NCBI GenBank assembly: GCA_034231615.1
Contig: CM067316.1
Span: 28,210,421-28,274,420, forward strand
Direction: 5' to 3'
Length of the DNA stretch: 64,000 nucleotides
Source of the DNA: Meghimatium bilineatum
Lineage: Eukaryota; Mollusca; Gastropoda; Stylommatophora; Philomycidae
A model generated the notes under the pieces. That model did not search any database, had not been told where the DNA came from, and was given only the letters and a program-made list of their open reading frames with translations. Positions 42,611 to 55,314 of this stretch are shown here, piece by piece; within the stretch, counting starts at the first letter, position 1; each line of letters opens with the position of its first letter. The translations under genes and the position numbers were made by a program.

Positions 42611-42876
42611 CATCCAGAGCTCATAAAACGCTACTTTGCGATCCAGAGCTCATAAAACGCTACTTGAAGATCCAGAGCTCATAAGACGTTACTTGAAGAT
42701 CCAGAGCTCATAAGACGCTACTTGAAACCCAAGACTCATAAGACGCTACTTGAAAATCAGAGCTCATAAAACGCTACGTGAAACCAGGGGCTCATAATGT
42801 GCTATTTGAAGATACAGAGCTCATAAACAGCCACTTGAAGATTCGGAGATCATAAAACGCTACTTAGAGATCCAAG
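42611..42876. repeat. Minisatellite, about 28-bp unit, about 9-10 copies
   Basis: Unit GATCCAGAGCTCATAAAACG then CTACTTGA. It is nearly perfect for the first four units, then decays toward the 3' side. 42,055-42,610 is unassigned apart from a short duplication of CCAGTGAGACTTATCCATAC at 42,364 and 42,409. Confidence 0.9.
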
Positions 42877-43079
42877 GCACTAAAAAAGACAAAGTATTTT
42901 GGCCCCACACCACACGAAAAAGGACCCATGCCCCTCGCAGACACACAAGGATTCCCTAGCAAGCCTTAGACCATCACTAATAGCACCTATTCAAATTATG
43001 AACTATTAAGATAAGGTTGTGACAGCTTGACAAGGACCAAATTATTGTTATAGTACCCTCAGTTTCCTGGACGAGGAAT

Positions 43080-43836
43080 ATTCACAAGACATATGGGCCA
43101 AAGCATACACAGATGGGTCAGCACAGAAGGTAGTGAGAATGGAGGTACATGTGTATATATAGAATACCGACACAAGCCTAGAGATACGATCAGAACACCA
43201 ACAGGGAAATTCTTCAATAATTATGATGCAGAAATTCAGGCAATTAGAGTGACAACTGAAAAACTGCTGAACTCCAAACTTAGCCCACAGCCCATGGTAT
43301 CCCTGATAGATGCAAGGTCAGTGTTTCAAGCTCTCCAGTCTAAAAAAATAACAGATTTACAAAGACTACTTAATGAACTGTCTTACCAGTATATGGTAAC
43401 TATGCAGTGGATACCAGGAAATGAAATAACAGACCAACTGGTTAAAGAGACGTGTTATCGAAGACGAACCAGATGTACCAATCATCTACCATCAGAAAAA
43501 AACAACAGATGACCAAGTCAATAAGAAAACCACAAACACCAACACAAGACGACTATCACATCATGAACTGATCAGAATTATACGGCTCAGAACGGTACAC
43601 AGCCGACTCCGTAGCTACATGTACACAGCATTCAATATTGGCCTACACGGCCATGTGTACAGGCAGCACAGAGTGCCAAATATATACTTCAAGAATGTTC
43701 TCAGTAGGAAACGCTGTGGCAGAAACGCTGAGGGCAGAGGAAAGAACACTGGCAGCAAAGCTCTATGGACTACTGTATGAACTACAAAAGACATTGAGTT
43801 TTATTCAGGAGACAGAATTACAGATATAGACATGTT
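43080..43836 (+). pseudogene. LINE RNase H domain and C-terminus (relic)
   Basis: YTDGSAQK-like start near 43,108, then NNYDAEIQAIRVTTEKLLN (E), VSLIDARSVFQALQS (D), MQWIPGNEITDQL in the place of the usual H..V.GNE.AD. A degraded C-terminus follows (LSHHELIRIIRLRTVHSRLR, YMYTAFNIG, KLYGLLYELQKTLSF). It ends at 43,836 against another LINE. The 339-bp insertion at 47,804-48,142 is the 3' end of this family, giving the proper tail (AAG)n that this copy lacks. Confidence 0.75.
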
Positions 43837-44402
43837 TCTTGGATGGAGACTCATCAAAAGAAATTTTACACCGTATTGCCCTTGCAGCGGGTGCTTTCAA
43901 TAAACTACGCAACATATGGACGTCAAACACACTAAGAAACACCACAAAACTCAAGTTATTTAACTCCAACATCATCCCTATTCTATCATATGGGTGCGAA
44001 AGTTGGAAAGCCACAGATAAAAGACTCGACTCCTTTGAAAACAAATGCCTACGTACCATTCTGAACGTTAAGTGGAGTGACTTTAAATCTAACACTACTA
44101 TAAGAGAGGAAAGCAAACAAACCTATATATCTTCCTTCATTAGACAAAGGCGTTGGACTTACATCGGCCATGTTCTCAGAATGAACAGCCTAAGAATTCC
44201 CCAGCAATCACTATATTGGGTGCCACCTGGAGTAAGAAGAAGAGGGAGACCTAGAGAAACTCTACGAAGAACCATTAATAGAGAAGTCATGTCAATGAAC
44301 ATAAACAACACGCAACAATTGAAAGACCTGGCAGCACAAAGACAGAAATGGAAAGCTATGGTTTCTGCCCTATGCGCCGCCTATGGCCCTGGAGGAACAT
44401 AA
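43837..44402 (+). pseudogene. RTE-like LINE C-terminal ORF, 187 codons open
   Basis: GDSSKEILHRIALAAGAFNK, LRNIWTSNTLRNTTKLKLFN, ILSYGCESWKATD, DSFENKCLRTIL, WTYIGHVLRMNSL, RRGRPRETLRRTIN, WKAMVSALCAAYGPGGT, stop. It is the best preserved member of the family also found at 5,905-6,297 and 6,435-6,658. The RT catalytic core is missing because of truncation. Confidence 0.8.
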
Positions 44403-44559
44403 CACACACACATGTTTCTAGAGAACGAAAGTAGAAGACGTTATAGTTAGAAAAGAGATGCATATAAATTGTCACCCAACTGACAGGAGGTAGCTGAAAT
44501 CCGGAGGGCAAACTGAAACATTCACTTAGAATCACCATGGTATTGCTCATGGCGTCTAT

Positions 44560-44850
44560 ATCATTAAAGGGCGCTCCAATAATACTACGTCTACTATGCA
44601 AATGGATAGTGTACAAATAGTGCTACGTCTAACTATACAACTGGAGAGTGCTAAAAAGTGCTACATCTACTATACAAATGAAGAGTGACGCGTCTACCAT
44701 ACAAGTGAAGGCCGCTCAACTATTGCTAAGTCTACTCTGTCTTAAATATGGTGAAATAATACTACATTCACTATACGACTCCAGGGTGGTCTGATAATAC
44801 TAATCAAAATCTACTCCATGACCGTAGGGCACTCGTAAGTGCTACGCTGT
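44560..44850. repeat. Diverged minisatellite, about 40-bp unit, about 6 copies
   Basis: AGTGCTAC.TCTACTATACAA.TG-type units (ATAGTGCTACGTCT, AAGTGCTACATCTACTATAC, and so on), increasingly diverged toward 44,850. 44,850-45,120 has only short words (GCATGAATAT three times). Confidence 0.7.
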
Positions 44851-45122
44851 CTCTGAGATTGGTGTGCATACTTGTCTACTTCGAATCTCGACTATATGAC
44901 ACACAATATTGTTAAATCAACTCATGACTACATATATGCATGAATATGCATGAATATGCATGTTCTGTGTTTGTGTTCCTGAGGATACTTTAATACTTGT
45001 ACGGGATGTTCGTTAATGTTGTAATAGTCCTTGCTTCGATTGGTCTGTTCTCAGTGACTTGAGTACACAGGCTGAAAGTCTTGACCGCGCCACATCTTTT
45101 TTTGGGGGATGTGGTTGGTCAA

Positions 45123-45215
45123 GTACGGAAAACCTGTTTACTTGTGTTGCAAAGCGATTCGGTGCTGCTAGAACGGACCTGGTTCAATTCCCGTCAGCTG
45201 TAAGAATTATTTTCA
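45123..45215 (+). repeat. tRNA-like SINE module, copy 2
   Basis: Nearly identical to 17,601-17,693; both start at GTACGGAAAA. It carries TTGCAAAGCGATTCGG and GGTTCAATTCC as internal A-box-like and B-box-like sites. The flanks are unrelated. 45,215-45,845 is unassigned. Confidence 0.6.
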
Positions 45216-45847
45216 TTTTATCCTCATGCTTCCTACTTGAATTTATTTGTCATGACTATATGACACTGCAACGGTGCCTCACTGTTCCCATTACTGCAGA
45301 GTTTGTGTTTCAAGTTTCGAGCTTGTGTTCCATGGCCAGATACGTGGCCTCGGCTGTGCTATGACTGTGTTTGTTCAGGATGTCCCTGACGTTTTCTATG
45401 CATCTTTTTTTATGGTCTCCCTCTGGCTTTGTACCATGATCTCATTTAGTTATATGCTTGTACGGGCAACCTGTCGTGAGCCATTACCCTTGGCAAAATA
45501 CGACCTTTGACTGATGAGAATTCAAGGCTTCTACAATAACTCATGTGACTATTCCCGTGTTTCCCATTGGTTGCCAAACGAAGTATAACCATCCTGACCA
45601 ATGAATATCACAATGAGTAGTGAAATGAGTCATTACGAAGGCATGATGTCCCATTAACAAGCTGGTCTTATACTGTAGACGGTCACAGCGTTGCATGCCA
45701 AAATTAATACTTCGCCCACAAGATGATATACAAAGTAAGTCAGCTACTAGTTATGAAATGTGTTTTCATGCCAGTGTATTGTTGCAGGCTGAACACAGAA
45801 ACTAGTACGTAAGAAGAACTTACAAAACTAATCACACATTCTGAACA

Positions 45848-45850
45848 TCA

Positions 45851-45886
<36 letters not shown>

Positions 45887-46115
45887 CTAATATGTCTGAT
45901 TAAACACCACTTAAACGATAGCCATGACACTTGTCACACACTGCACATGTCCAATACACATTTAGCGTGGGATACACACCACTTGTCTGATATGCATGAC
46001 TGTCACACAAGACACTTGTCTGATACACATGACGCTTTTAATACACGTCACTTGTGCGATACACATGACGCTTGTCACACACGACACTTGTGTGATACAT
46101 ATGACACACTACTCA
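45848..46115. repeat. (AT)n run, then minisatellite of about 32-bp units
   Basis: (AT)n at 45,850-45,882. From about 45,918, GACACTTGT.TGATACACATGA units repeat about six times with length variation. Confidence 0.8.
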
Positions 46116-47189
46116 GCCAGAACAATCCTGGTACACATAATGTTTTTTACACAAATACTTGTCTGATCTGTTCTTCAGCTAGTATGTTCCCTTATCTTCG
46201 TTGAAATCGCTTTAGCTGTACTCTGTTACCACTTGATTTGAATGAGTGATATCATGGCTATAATGCCAAAGACAGAAAATGTAAAAGATGGACCACAGAA
46301 ATTAAAGAAGCCACAGGAACAAGCTTCCATCAGCACACAAGAAAGCCATCTTCAGAGAACTCTTCTACCCCTGAAGCCGCAAGGCAAACAAGGGGCACAC
46401 CGTATAGATAGATAGATATAGTGCGTTCATAAATAGTTGTCCACCGATATTTACATTTTTCTCTGTAATTACTGAGCGTATAGACTTCATAATTTGCATG
46501 AGTGCATCATTTCATAACCACGTTAAAGATTTATAATTATTTATTATTTATATTGAGCAGATTTATCGCAGAAGTCGCTACGAATGTCGTTTTTTAGGTA
46601 GCAATAACTTCGATTGCAAGTACAAAAATTGGACTGGTCTATAGTAAAAATTATATTATTTGTCAATGAGTCTTATTTGTTTATTGTTTTTTTTTCTCAT
46701 CCAATTATTTATTGGCTCTTATGCACATTGCAACTGTACTAACCAATGAAACGCACGATATTATACAAAGCCGTCATCATTGATTGCATAGTATTTTCGT
46801 GAGATTTATGGTGCGTACCATCTCGTGTTTTGATATTGTTTTCACAAGACAAGTCGCTTATGAAAGCCACATCATACATGATTTGGCACAATTGTAGAAC
46901 GGAAATTAACATTTTAATTTGTGCAAAATTAAGTAAGGTCTTTTTAGAGATTTCATAGTTGAATGTCTGATAATAATAGTAATCGTCATTTATATCATAT
47001 GTGAATTTTAAATACAACGTTTTTATATTGTGATATTATCAGCATATCGTGCTTTTGTCAATAAATACAACGTATCATACAGCTGCATTTATAAATATAT
47101 TATAAGTATGTCATTGAAAAATTAGTTATTAAATTCGTTACACTACAAAATATAACTAAGATTGTACAAATATTTTTCACAAGAAACGA

Positions 47190-48770
47190 GACGCGGCACT
47201 CTATTTCATAGAACACTACATGCCATGGGTATATCCTACAAAACACTATCACGGTGATTAAGCGAAGACAACCCTAATGTCAAAAACATAAAGGAAACGA
47301 GAGGACGAATAAATGTTTCAGACAATTTCGATGAAGAAATCATTAAGAGAGCAATTCATAAGATTCTGTATGGCAAAGAAGCATTGGCATTACAAATATT
47401 GAAAACGTATCTAGAAAATACCAACAACATTCACATTTCTGAAACAAAATTATGGAAATCAGTAAAGAGTGTCGGATTTACATTTCGCAAATATACATGT
47501 GGCAGAAGCGTCATTTGTGAGAAACCACATTTAGAAACTATGAGAAGTAAATATTTGAGTCAAATTAGGGAGATGAGGAAAGAAAATGATTATATAGTAT
47601 ATATTGATGAAACATGGATAAATGATCACCATACTAATGAAAAGGAATGGCAATCTACAGATGAAACTATTAAGAGATAACTACCAAGCAGCAAAGGTAA
47701 AAGATTAATAATGGCACATGCATGGAGCAGAGAAAAAGGTATGTTGAATAATTGTGAACTCATGTTCATTTCCAAATCTACCGATAATCGAGACTACCAT
47801 GCTTCTTCTTCTTCTTTCGTTCACTTGAAACATGTCTATAATTGTAATTCTGTCACCTTAATAAAACTCACTGTCTTTTGTAGCTCATACAGTGTCCCAT
47901 AGAGTTTTGATTCCAGTGTTGTTTCCTCTAGCCAATATCTAGACATGTTTCCGTTGTGTTTTGTGCGTGGCATCCTGATTATCTGTGCGCCTTTTGGCTG
48001 GATGCCTCCGTCTTCAGCACTCTGCTTACTTGGGCAGGACTATGGTCCTGCTCGAGTGGGGCTGCCCGACTATTCTTAGTTTCCAGCACCTGATGGCTGA
48101 ACTAAGCCCTATCACCTCTGCACGGTGCTGGTCTCGATGGGGCTACCATGCTGAAATGAATGGTCATATATTTAGAGAGTGGATAGAAAAGACTGTACTT
48201 CCATCGTTAGATAGACCCTCCTGACTGGTTATGGACAACGCTTCTTACAATAACGTAGTTGCATGTGAAGATAAGATCCCTACATCTTCGTCTACTAAGG
48301 AAGAGATTAAAATATGGCTTAGAAATGAAAATATTTAATTATATAACTGCACTTGAAACATGAGTGGCTGATGTTGGTAAAGACCCAGAGCGAAGACTTC
48401 CCACATTGATAAAATTATAGAGGAGCATGGACATAGTTATATAAGACTACCATCATATCATTCACATTTAAATCCAATAAAATTTGTTTGGGCTAAAAAT
48501 AAAGGAGCCAAATGGAAAATAAAACCTTCAAACTTAATGATGTTCATAAAATGGCATATTCTATGCTCTCCGACATTAATAAAGAATTCTAGACTAAATG
48601 TGAGAACCATATATTGAAAGTGGAAGAAGAAAATTGGCATAAAGACGGTTTACGCTGCATTCAACCCATTACCATTATCGATCTTTACTATTCATCGGAT
48701 TCTGAATGAAACAAGAATTGAAGAAATTTTTGATAAAACAAATATTATAAACAAGAACACAGAAGAATAA
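47190..48770 (+). pseudogene. IS630/Tc1/mariner-type transposase, split by a LINE insertion
   Basis: From about 47,190: RINVSDNFDEEIIKRAIHKI, ISETKLWKSVKSVGFTFRK (DNA-binding part), YIVYIDETWINDHHTNEKEW (first catalytic D), a stop at about 47,678, SKGKRLIMAHAWSREKGML, ELMFISKSTDNRDYH. After the insertion: EMNGHIFREWIEKTVLPSLD, stop, LVMDNASYNNVV (second D), KIPTSSSTKEEIKIWL, YIRLPSYHSHLNPIKFVWA. In this family the last motif is LNPIE; here the third acid is K. At least three stops plus this change make it inactive. The clade within the superfamily is unresolved. Confidence 0.85.
47794..48152 (-). mobile_element. Short LINE 3' end inside the mariner, 10-bp TSD
   Basis: CTACCATGCT at 47,794-47,803 and 48,143-48,152 flanks 339 bp. 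On the minus strand it reads ESKLYGTLYELQKTVSF and ends TGAACGAAAGAAGAAGAAG. That matches KLYGLLYELQKTLSF of the RNase H LINE at 43,080-43,836, so it is a 5'-truncated copy of that family. Confidence 0.88.
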
Positions 48771-49131
48771 TTATTCGTATTACAATATTTGCACGCACAA
48801 TAATACTATTTCATATTCTAAATGCAGCGAATGAAAAATATTATTCTCGAAATATCGCATTTTTACCCACGCTATGAAAGATGTACGATACGCCTATACA
48901 TGCAGTTACTGTAAAATTTATTTTCCACATACAATAAAATCGTTACTACCTAAAAAAACGACATTCCTAGCGACTGTTGAGATAAATCCGCTCAATATAG
49001 ATAATAAATAATCATAAAAATCTGTAACATGGTTATGAAATGATGCACTCATGCAAAATATGAAGTCTATACAATCAGTAATTACAGAGAAAAATGAAAA
49101 TAACGGCGGACGACTATTTATGAACGCACTA

Positions 49132-50570
49132 TAGCACTATGGTGTTATAATGTTTGGGGATTGTAAAATTCCATTTCTTTAGCCGTCGTATCTCCAGTGA
49201 TGTACAAAAAATCAGTATTTCAGGAATTCTGTAGAAATATAACCTACTCTTCTCTTTCCACTTTTTAGTTTCTATATATCATTTATGACGATTTCCATTT
49301 AGCATCACCTAATTCTATTGAATAACGTAAGTTGTCTTTATTTTACTGTACATATGTGGCAGCGAAATCAGTTGTGTGTTTTGACCTGGTGCGTAGAGCG
49401 ACTATTTCTCTAGTATAACTGTCAAATATTTATAAGTATATTCATAAATAATGGAAGTTCATTAACTAAGATAAAACATACTCTATGCTAAGTATACAAG
49501 AATACATGCAACATATGTATTACAGTACTGAATATCACACAAGAGTGACCCATTTTTCACAATCAGTCGTACTGTTTACTTCCTGCTTGTAAAGCAGTCC
49601 CAGTAATTCTGTGTTTATCATTCTATGTTAGACCCACACTTGATGTTAAGTATAGATACAAGCCAGTCAATGACATCATCACCATTCTACCATACCGTTA
49701 ACCCAAACAATTGATATTCATTGCTCATTTTATATACGAGATGAATATGTAGCATGATTCACTACCTTTACAAATGTAAATGTTTATAATGGGACTCCAT
49801 ATATACCCTCCAAATTGGCCTTGCTTGGTTCGTAAATGACAAGTATTATTGTTCTTACAAATCTTATATTTTTATATTGTTAATCAATTTCACATTCAAT
49901 TATCTTTCTTTTGATACCTTATATGACTTTCCATAGCTAATACTTTGTCTTCAGGAAGCTAGCGCCTGAATCATGTGGCGGTCCAAAAAGTTAGCCTAAA
50001 ATTAATTACTTCTAAACCCCGGGTATAATTACGTGTTGAAAGAGTTAACCATCTAACGTATTAATGTCATATTTTGCATATGATGTTATTTTGGTTAGAC
50101 CCAATAAATTTATACTTTATTGTGTGCATCACGTCCAGTTTTTATAAACGAATGAAACCCGTTGAACGTTGTCAGCATACTAATTATTGTGTATCGAGAA
50201 AGAAATGTTACCACTGGATAAAACCTTGAAAAACCGTCTGCTGTCTTGTGTTCAACAGTACTAAGTTGTCCATTTTCACGTTTAAATCATGGCAATTGTA
50301 TGATAAACAAAGCACGTGTAAATGACTTCTTATAATTGACAACAAACATTTTCAAATATGTGTGTGAGGTGTGTGTTGATAAGTAGAATTTTGATATATT
50401 GCAAATAAACGAAAATTGAAACCAATGGTTACATTTTAATGGGAAAAAAGGTAATTCATAGGAGCTATAACATTTAAAATTCACACACAATATTTCAATT
50501 ATAGGCCTATGCGTTATATATTTGTTGAGATACACCATTTTGAAGTTGGGCAAAGCTAGTGTAACGTGTT
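49132..50570. other. AT-rich sequence with nothing assignable
   Basis: I see no coding motif, terminal repeat or tandem array here. Confidence 0.5.
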
Positions 50571-50574
50571 ACAC

Positions 50575-51010
50575 CACTATTTTATTTGTTACGTTGTGAG
50601 AGCTGGACAATACATACATACACGGATAGGATTCAGGCTTTTGAATATAGGCCTAAGTGTTATAAATGTGGCATGTTGACCATAAGACAAATGCATACTT
50701 TGATAGAAAATAGATCAACTTGCGGGTTGTCAAGAAACCCTAGTGGAGGTAATAAAAAAGCGTTGACTTGCGTGTTTGGTTTGGATATGTTGTGAGACCC
50801 AATTCATTTTCTAAAAATATTTTGCAATGAAATATTGAGGGTGAAGACGAAAAGTTGGGGGGGGGGGGGTTATTTTAGATTGACAAAAGAATATTTCTGT
50901 CATTATTTTCTGTCCACTCATCTGAGGACAAGGGTGTTTGGAGAGTTTTTGTGTTGTCTCTAATGTGGCACCCCTACGACTCTGGCGAAATTATTGGTCT
51001 TTGTTTAATA
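50575..51010 (+). pseudogene. RTE-A family C-terminal relic
   Basis: CESWTIHTYTDRIQAFEY, then a decayed FGHV-like zone and IEGEDEK, ending TCTCTAATGTGGCACCCCTA then CGACTCTGG. The end matches the last coding bases of the unbroken RTE-A (CCAATGTGGTACCCCTACGA). It includes a G-run at 50,858-50,868. Confidence 0.7.
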
Positions 51011-51149
51011 TATTATTTCTGAGTTGATTTAACAATGCAAGTACGCGAGAACGTCAAATAATTTCTGGCATATTAACTTGTTTCTTATTTGCAATTACTC
51101 ATTATCATCAAGTGCCAACATGAACTGTCTCTTGTCTTTGGATATGCAG

Positions 51150-51445
51150 TCAGGTCTTTGGTTATGACAGATATTAGAAACTTGGTGTGAGGTTATGACA
51201 GAATTAGAAACTTGGTGTGTGGTTATAATAGATATTAGAAACTTGGTGTGTGGTTATAATAGATATTAGAAACTTGGTGTGTGGTTATAATAGATATTAG
51301 AAACTTGGTGTGTGGTTATAATAGATATTAGAAACTTGGTGTGTGGTTATAATAGATATTAGAAACATGGTGTGTGGTTATAATAGATATTAGAAACTTG
51401 GTGTGTGGTTATAATAGATATTAGAAACTTGGTGTGAGATTACTG
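51150..51445. repeat. Minisatellite, 31-bp unit, about 9-10 copies
   Basis: Unit TTAGAAACTTGGTGTGTGGT then TATAATAGATA, nearly identical except edge units and one CATGG variant. Direct, gapless array without spacers. Confidence 0.93.
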
Positions 51446-52467
51446 ACTCATCAAAAGAAGCAAACATGTTGTGAATACTTATTTACAGCAGTCTCAATCA
51501 AATCCATCATAACGACCAAGTGCTTGTAGATGACACTAAGCTCATTCACTGTATATTTAATGACTCCGAATTCACAATGTATAATAAAGAATGGGCAACC
51601 ATAGATCAGGCATTTTAAGCTGAAAGTACAGTAAAGATGGTGACTGCATTTTGAAATGCTAAAGGTGTCCTACATTGTGTCATCATATGTATTGCATGCA
51701 TATCAAGCGATCAAATGTGCTTTAGTCCAGAAACAGATGTAATTAAATATTTCGACACCTTACAGCAAAAACAGAGAAAAGACAATAGATAGATAGATCA
51801 CAACAGCATGGTAAATGGAAAGTGATGTGATGATGTCGTTATTCAACCAACAAAGACCATGATCAGAAACGATGGGATAATATGCAGTCGCCATTTGTAT
51901 TAGTTCCACGACAAGCTGTCTCTTATAAAACACAACACGTAGCAACTAATCATTTGATGAGATTATGTATTCAATATTCATTCTGATCCCCCGGTTTAAC
52001 TCCATTTAATTACGTGTCCTTTCCTAAATCTTTACAATTACAGGTCAAATGAAATTATTGTAACAGCAATGTAGATTTCCGTTAAATGCAACTAATACTG
52101 CAATACTGTCATTTGTAGTGTAACGGGATTATTTCTTTCAAGCTGAAACGTAAGACAGAAACTATACAGGCTATATTGAAATGAAATAGACACAATTTCA
52201 GCACTCATAGTTCCCGTCTGATCTAAGTCTAAAACTATGATTAGCTTTTTATATATCGCATATACACATGAAATTTATTAAATATATTGTCCACATAAAG
52301 TACGGATAATAAGTTAAGTAGTATGTATAGACCCTATATCCTGTTGACCTGACTAGCATATTGAAGCTAATATTTGTCTTTGTTCGTGCTTGTGTCCTGC
52401 ATGGGCTCGACAGAAAAGCTAAGATTAAAAACACTGATCAGCCATGTATTTTGAAAGAGGCAAATAA
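51446..52467. other. AT-rich sequence with nothing assignable
   Basis: No family motif or repeat seen. Confidence 0.5.
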
Positions 52468-52862
52468 AAAGTTTTAGAGTGGGGTTTGCCGTCCCACTCT
52501 ATTGTGGATCAAAGATATTTAAAAACCATACTAAAGTCAGTTCTATCGAATAGAAATAGCTGATATCGCAGACAAGCTGGCCAGTGTGCTGTCGGGGAAC
52601 GAGAATGGAGCAACGAATAACGACAATACTACCTGCAATGAGCGACGTATGAGGCGACCAAGGAGGATTAGGGGGTTTAGTTGGCTGTCTCATCCCACTG
52701 AGGATCAGAGTGAGCTAGAAGTGTTGCTGAAGTCTGCATAGTCAGGCCGAAAGGAGAAGATGTAGCAGCAGAGCTGTCAATACCGATAAAACGTATTCCG
52801 TTTTTCGGACAAAATCTTGCTAATCTGCAGGAGTTTAAGAACGAATACAGAAGAATAAGAAG
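52468..52862 (+). repeat. One SINE copy plus a partial second copy upstream
   Basis: 52,468-52,575 matches the SINE middle (GTGGGGTTTGCCGTCCCACT; GATATCGCAGACAAG). 52,577-52,862 is nearly full length: CCAGTGTGCTGTCGGGGAAC, GAGGCGACCAAGGAGGATTA, GTCAGGCCGAAAGGAG, CTAATCTGCAGGAGTTTAAG and an AGAAGAATAAGAAG tail. The tail touches the 52.86-kb satellite. Confidence 0.75.
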
Positions 52863-54235
52863 TACATTCAGTCAATATGTAAAACACAACAGAGAATGCA
52901 TTCAGTCAATCTGTAAAATACAATAGAATGCATTCAGTCAATCTGTAAAACACAACAGAATGCATTCAGTCAATATGTAAAACACAATAGAATGCATTCA
53001 GTCAATATGTAAAACACAATAGAATGCATTCAGTCAATATGTAACACACAACAGAATGCATTCAGTCAATATGTAAAACACAACAGAATGCATTCAGTCA
53101 ATCTGTAAAACACAACCGAATGCATTCAGTCAATCTGTAAAAGACAACAGAATGTATTCAGTCAATCTGTAAAACACAACAGAATGCAGTCAATCTGTAA
53201 ATCACAACAGAATGCATTCAGTTTATCTGTAAAATACAACAGAATGCATTCAGTCGATCTGTAAAACACAACAGAGAATGCATTCAGTCAATCAATCTGT
53301 AAAACACAACGGAGAATGCATTCAGTCAATCTGTAAAACACAACAGAGAATGCATTCAGTCAATCTGTAAAATACAATAGAATGCATTCAGTCAATCTGT
53401 AAAACACAACAGAATACATTCAGTCAATATGTAAAACACAACAGAATGCATTCAGTCAATCTGTAAAACACAACAGAATGCATTCAGTCAATATGTAAAA
53501 CACAACAGAATGCATTCAGTCAATCTGTAAAACACAACAGAATGCATTCAGTCAATATGTAAAACACAACAGAATGCATTCAGTCAATATGTAAAACACA
53601 ACAGAATGCATTCAGGCAATATGTAAAACACAACAGAATGCATTCAGTCAATATGTAAAACACAACAGAGAATGCATTCAGTCAATCTGTAAAATACAAT
53701 AGAATGCATTCAGTCAATATGTAAAACACAACAGAGAATGCATTCAGTCAATCTGTAAAATACAATAGAATGCATTCAGTCAATATGTAAAACACAACAG
53801 AGAATGCATTCAGTCAATCTGTAAAATACAATAGAATGCATTCAGTCAATCTGTAAAATACAATAGAATGCATTCAGTCAATCTGTAAAATACAATAGAA
53901 TGCATTCAGTCAATATGTAAAATACAATAGAATGCATTCAGTCAATATGTAAAACACAACAGAGAATGCATTCAGTCAATCTGTAAAATACAATAGAATG
54001 CATTCAGTCAATATGTAAAACACAACAGAGAATGCATTCAGTCAATCTGTAAAATACAATAGAATGCATTCAGTCAATATGTAAAACACAACAGAATGCA
54101 TTCAGTCAATATGTAAAACACAACAGAATGCATTCAGTCAATATGTAAAACACAACAGAATGCATTCAGTCAATCTGTAAAACACATCAGAGAATGCATT
54201 CAGTCAATCTGTAAAACACAACAGAATGCATTCAG
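52863..54235. repeat. Satellite array, 32-34-bp unit, about 42 copies, with 66-bp higher-order part
   Basis: Unit GAATGCATTCAGTCAATCTG then TAAAACACAACA. Every unit carries the perfect palindrome GAATGCATTC. Variants include CAATATG/CAATCTG and ACACAACAGAG/ATACAATAG. Between about 53,640 and 54,090 two variants alternate as a dimer of about 66 bp. Spacers are absent, so it is not a CRISPR array. Confidence 0.97.
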
Positions 54236-54819
54236 TTCTATGGAGTGCATCATGCTAACCGGCAGGTATTTGAGAAAGTACGCACATTGATTATATTTTT
54301 TCTTTACTCAACAACATCAACGTTGGGACATGTTTACAAGCGCAATATTCAGGAATTAATAAATTAAGCTGCAGAAATTAAATTGTATATAGTAACAGTG
54401 GCACATTCGTTTGCATTGATTTTCAAACTGGTTAGCAAGATGCAATCCACGCAATGGGATGCGATATTCGCATTGTCTACAGCTTAGAAGCAATATACGT
54501 GACTTTCATTCTGAAATATCCGAGTTCAGAATGTATTTGGGACCTATGGAATTTGACATATAATTCCACTCAAAGCATCATTCTTTGCATCTATAAACAT
54601 TTGCATGATTAGTAACTTTTAGTAGATTTATATCCCCCCCCCACCCAATTCCCAAGTAAATCGAATGCATAGAACATTAAGAACATTAATTGCAAGGCCC
54701 CCCCCCCGCCAACCATTTTATTTTTTTGTAGCCATATCACTGCTATGGCTTATATATATGGGTTGGCACAACAGGGTCATCAAAGCAAGTTAGTAATTGA
54801 ATTGTTATGCATACATTTT

Positions 54820-55165
54820 ATGGTTCATTTTTGGGAAATGTGACCCTGGGAAATGAACAGTTTTAGCGGAACAAACCATGAGCTCGTAAAATATAGTACG
54901 CCGGCGTTATTGTACGAAACTCTGTAGGGGCAACTAACCAGTGTTAGGATAAACATTACATTTATTAGGTCCCTTTGTTGGAGCGAAGTTAACAAATATA
55001 GATTGGAGGTGAGACAGCATATTTTAGTTTTTGTGATGACGGGGGAGGGGGGAGGGTTAGGATTGTTGTTAGTGTTCTAATATTGTGAAGTAGGATGTTT
55101 AGTTGTTGGGAGTGGTATTGTTCCACGGATGGTGTTAGGGTGTGAGATAGTGTAACCTATGTTTG
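54820..55165. repeat. Dispersed repeat pair with 8,505-8,800, copy 2
   Basis: See 8,505-8,800. 54,236-54,820 holds only C-runs (54,632; 54,701) and unassigned AT-rich DNA. Confidence 0.7.
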
Positions 55166-55314
55166 GAGGGGTAAAAATTACATGTTCACTGTATTCGTCA
55201 ATCATTGTGGTAAAGTAAGATATTGGATGAAACTGGCTGCATATCTTTTCGTGTTGTAACAGTCCTCGAGTCTGTAAAAACACGTGCATCATTGCATAAG
55301 GTGCAATTGCTGAC

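Larger units (their letters stand above)
46419..49131 (+). mobile_element. Mariner/Tc1-superfamily transposon with about 182-bp TIRs
   Basis: The left TIR 46,421-46,601 and right TIR 48,946-49,129 are long inverted repeats (ends GTGCGTTCATAAATAGT; inner edge TTTTTTAGGTAG). TA flanks both ends, as expected for this superfamily. The element is 2.7 kb because a 339-bp LINE end lies inside the transposase. No closely related copy is in the window. Confidence 0.88.

Noticed and set aside
51150-54235. CRISPR-like arrays (31-bp and 32-bp repeats)
   Set aside because: Repeats are adjacent with no unique spacers; no cas genes; the setting is eukaryotic. They are minisatellites.
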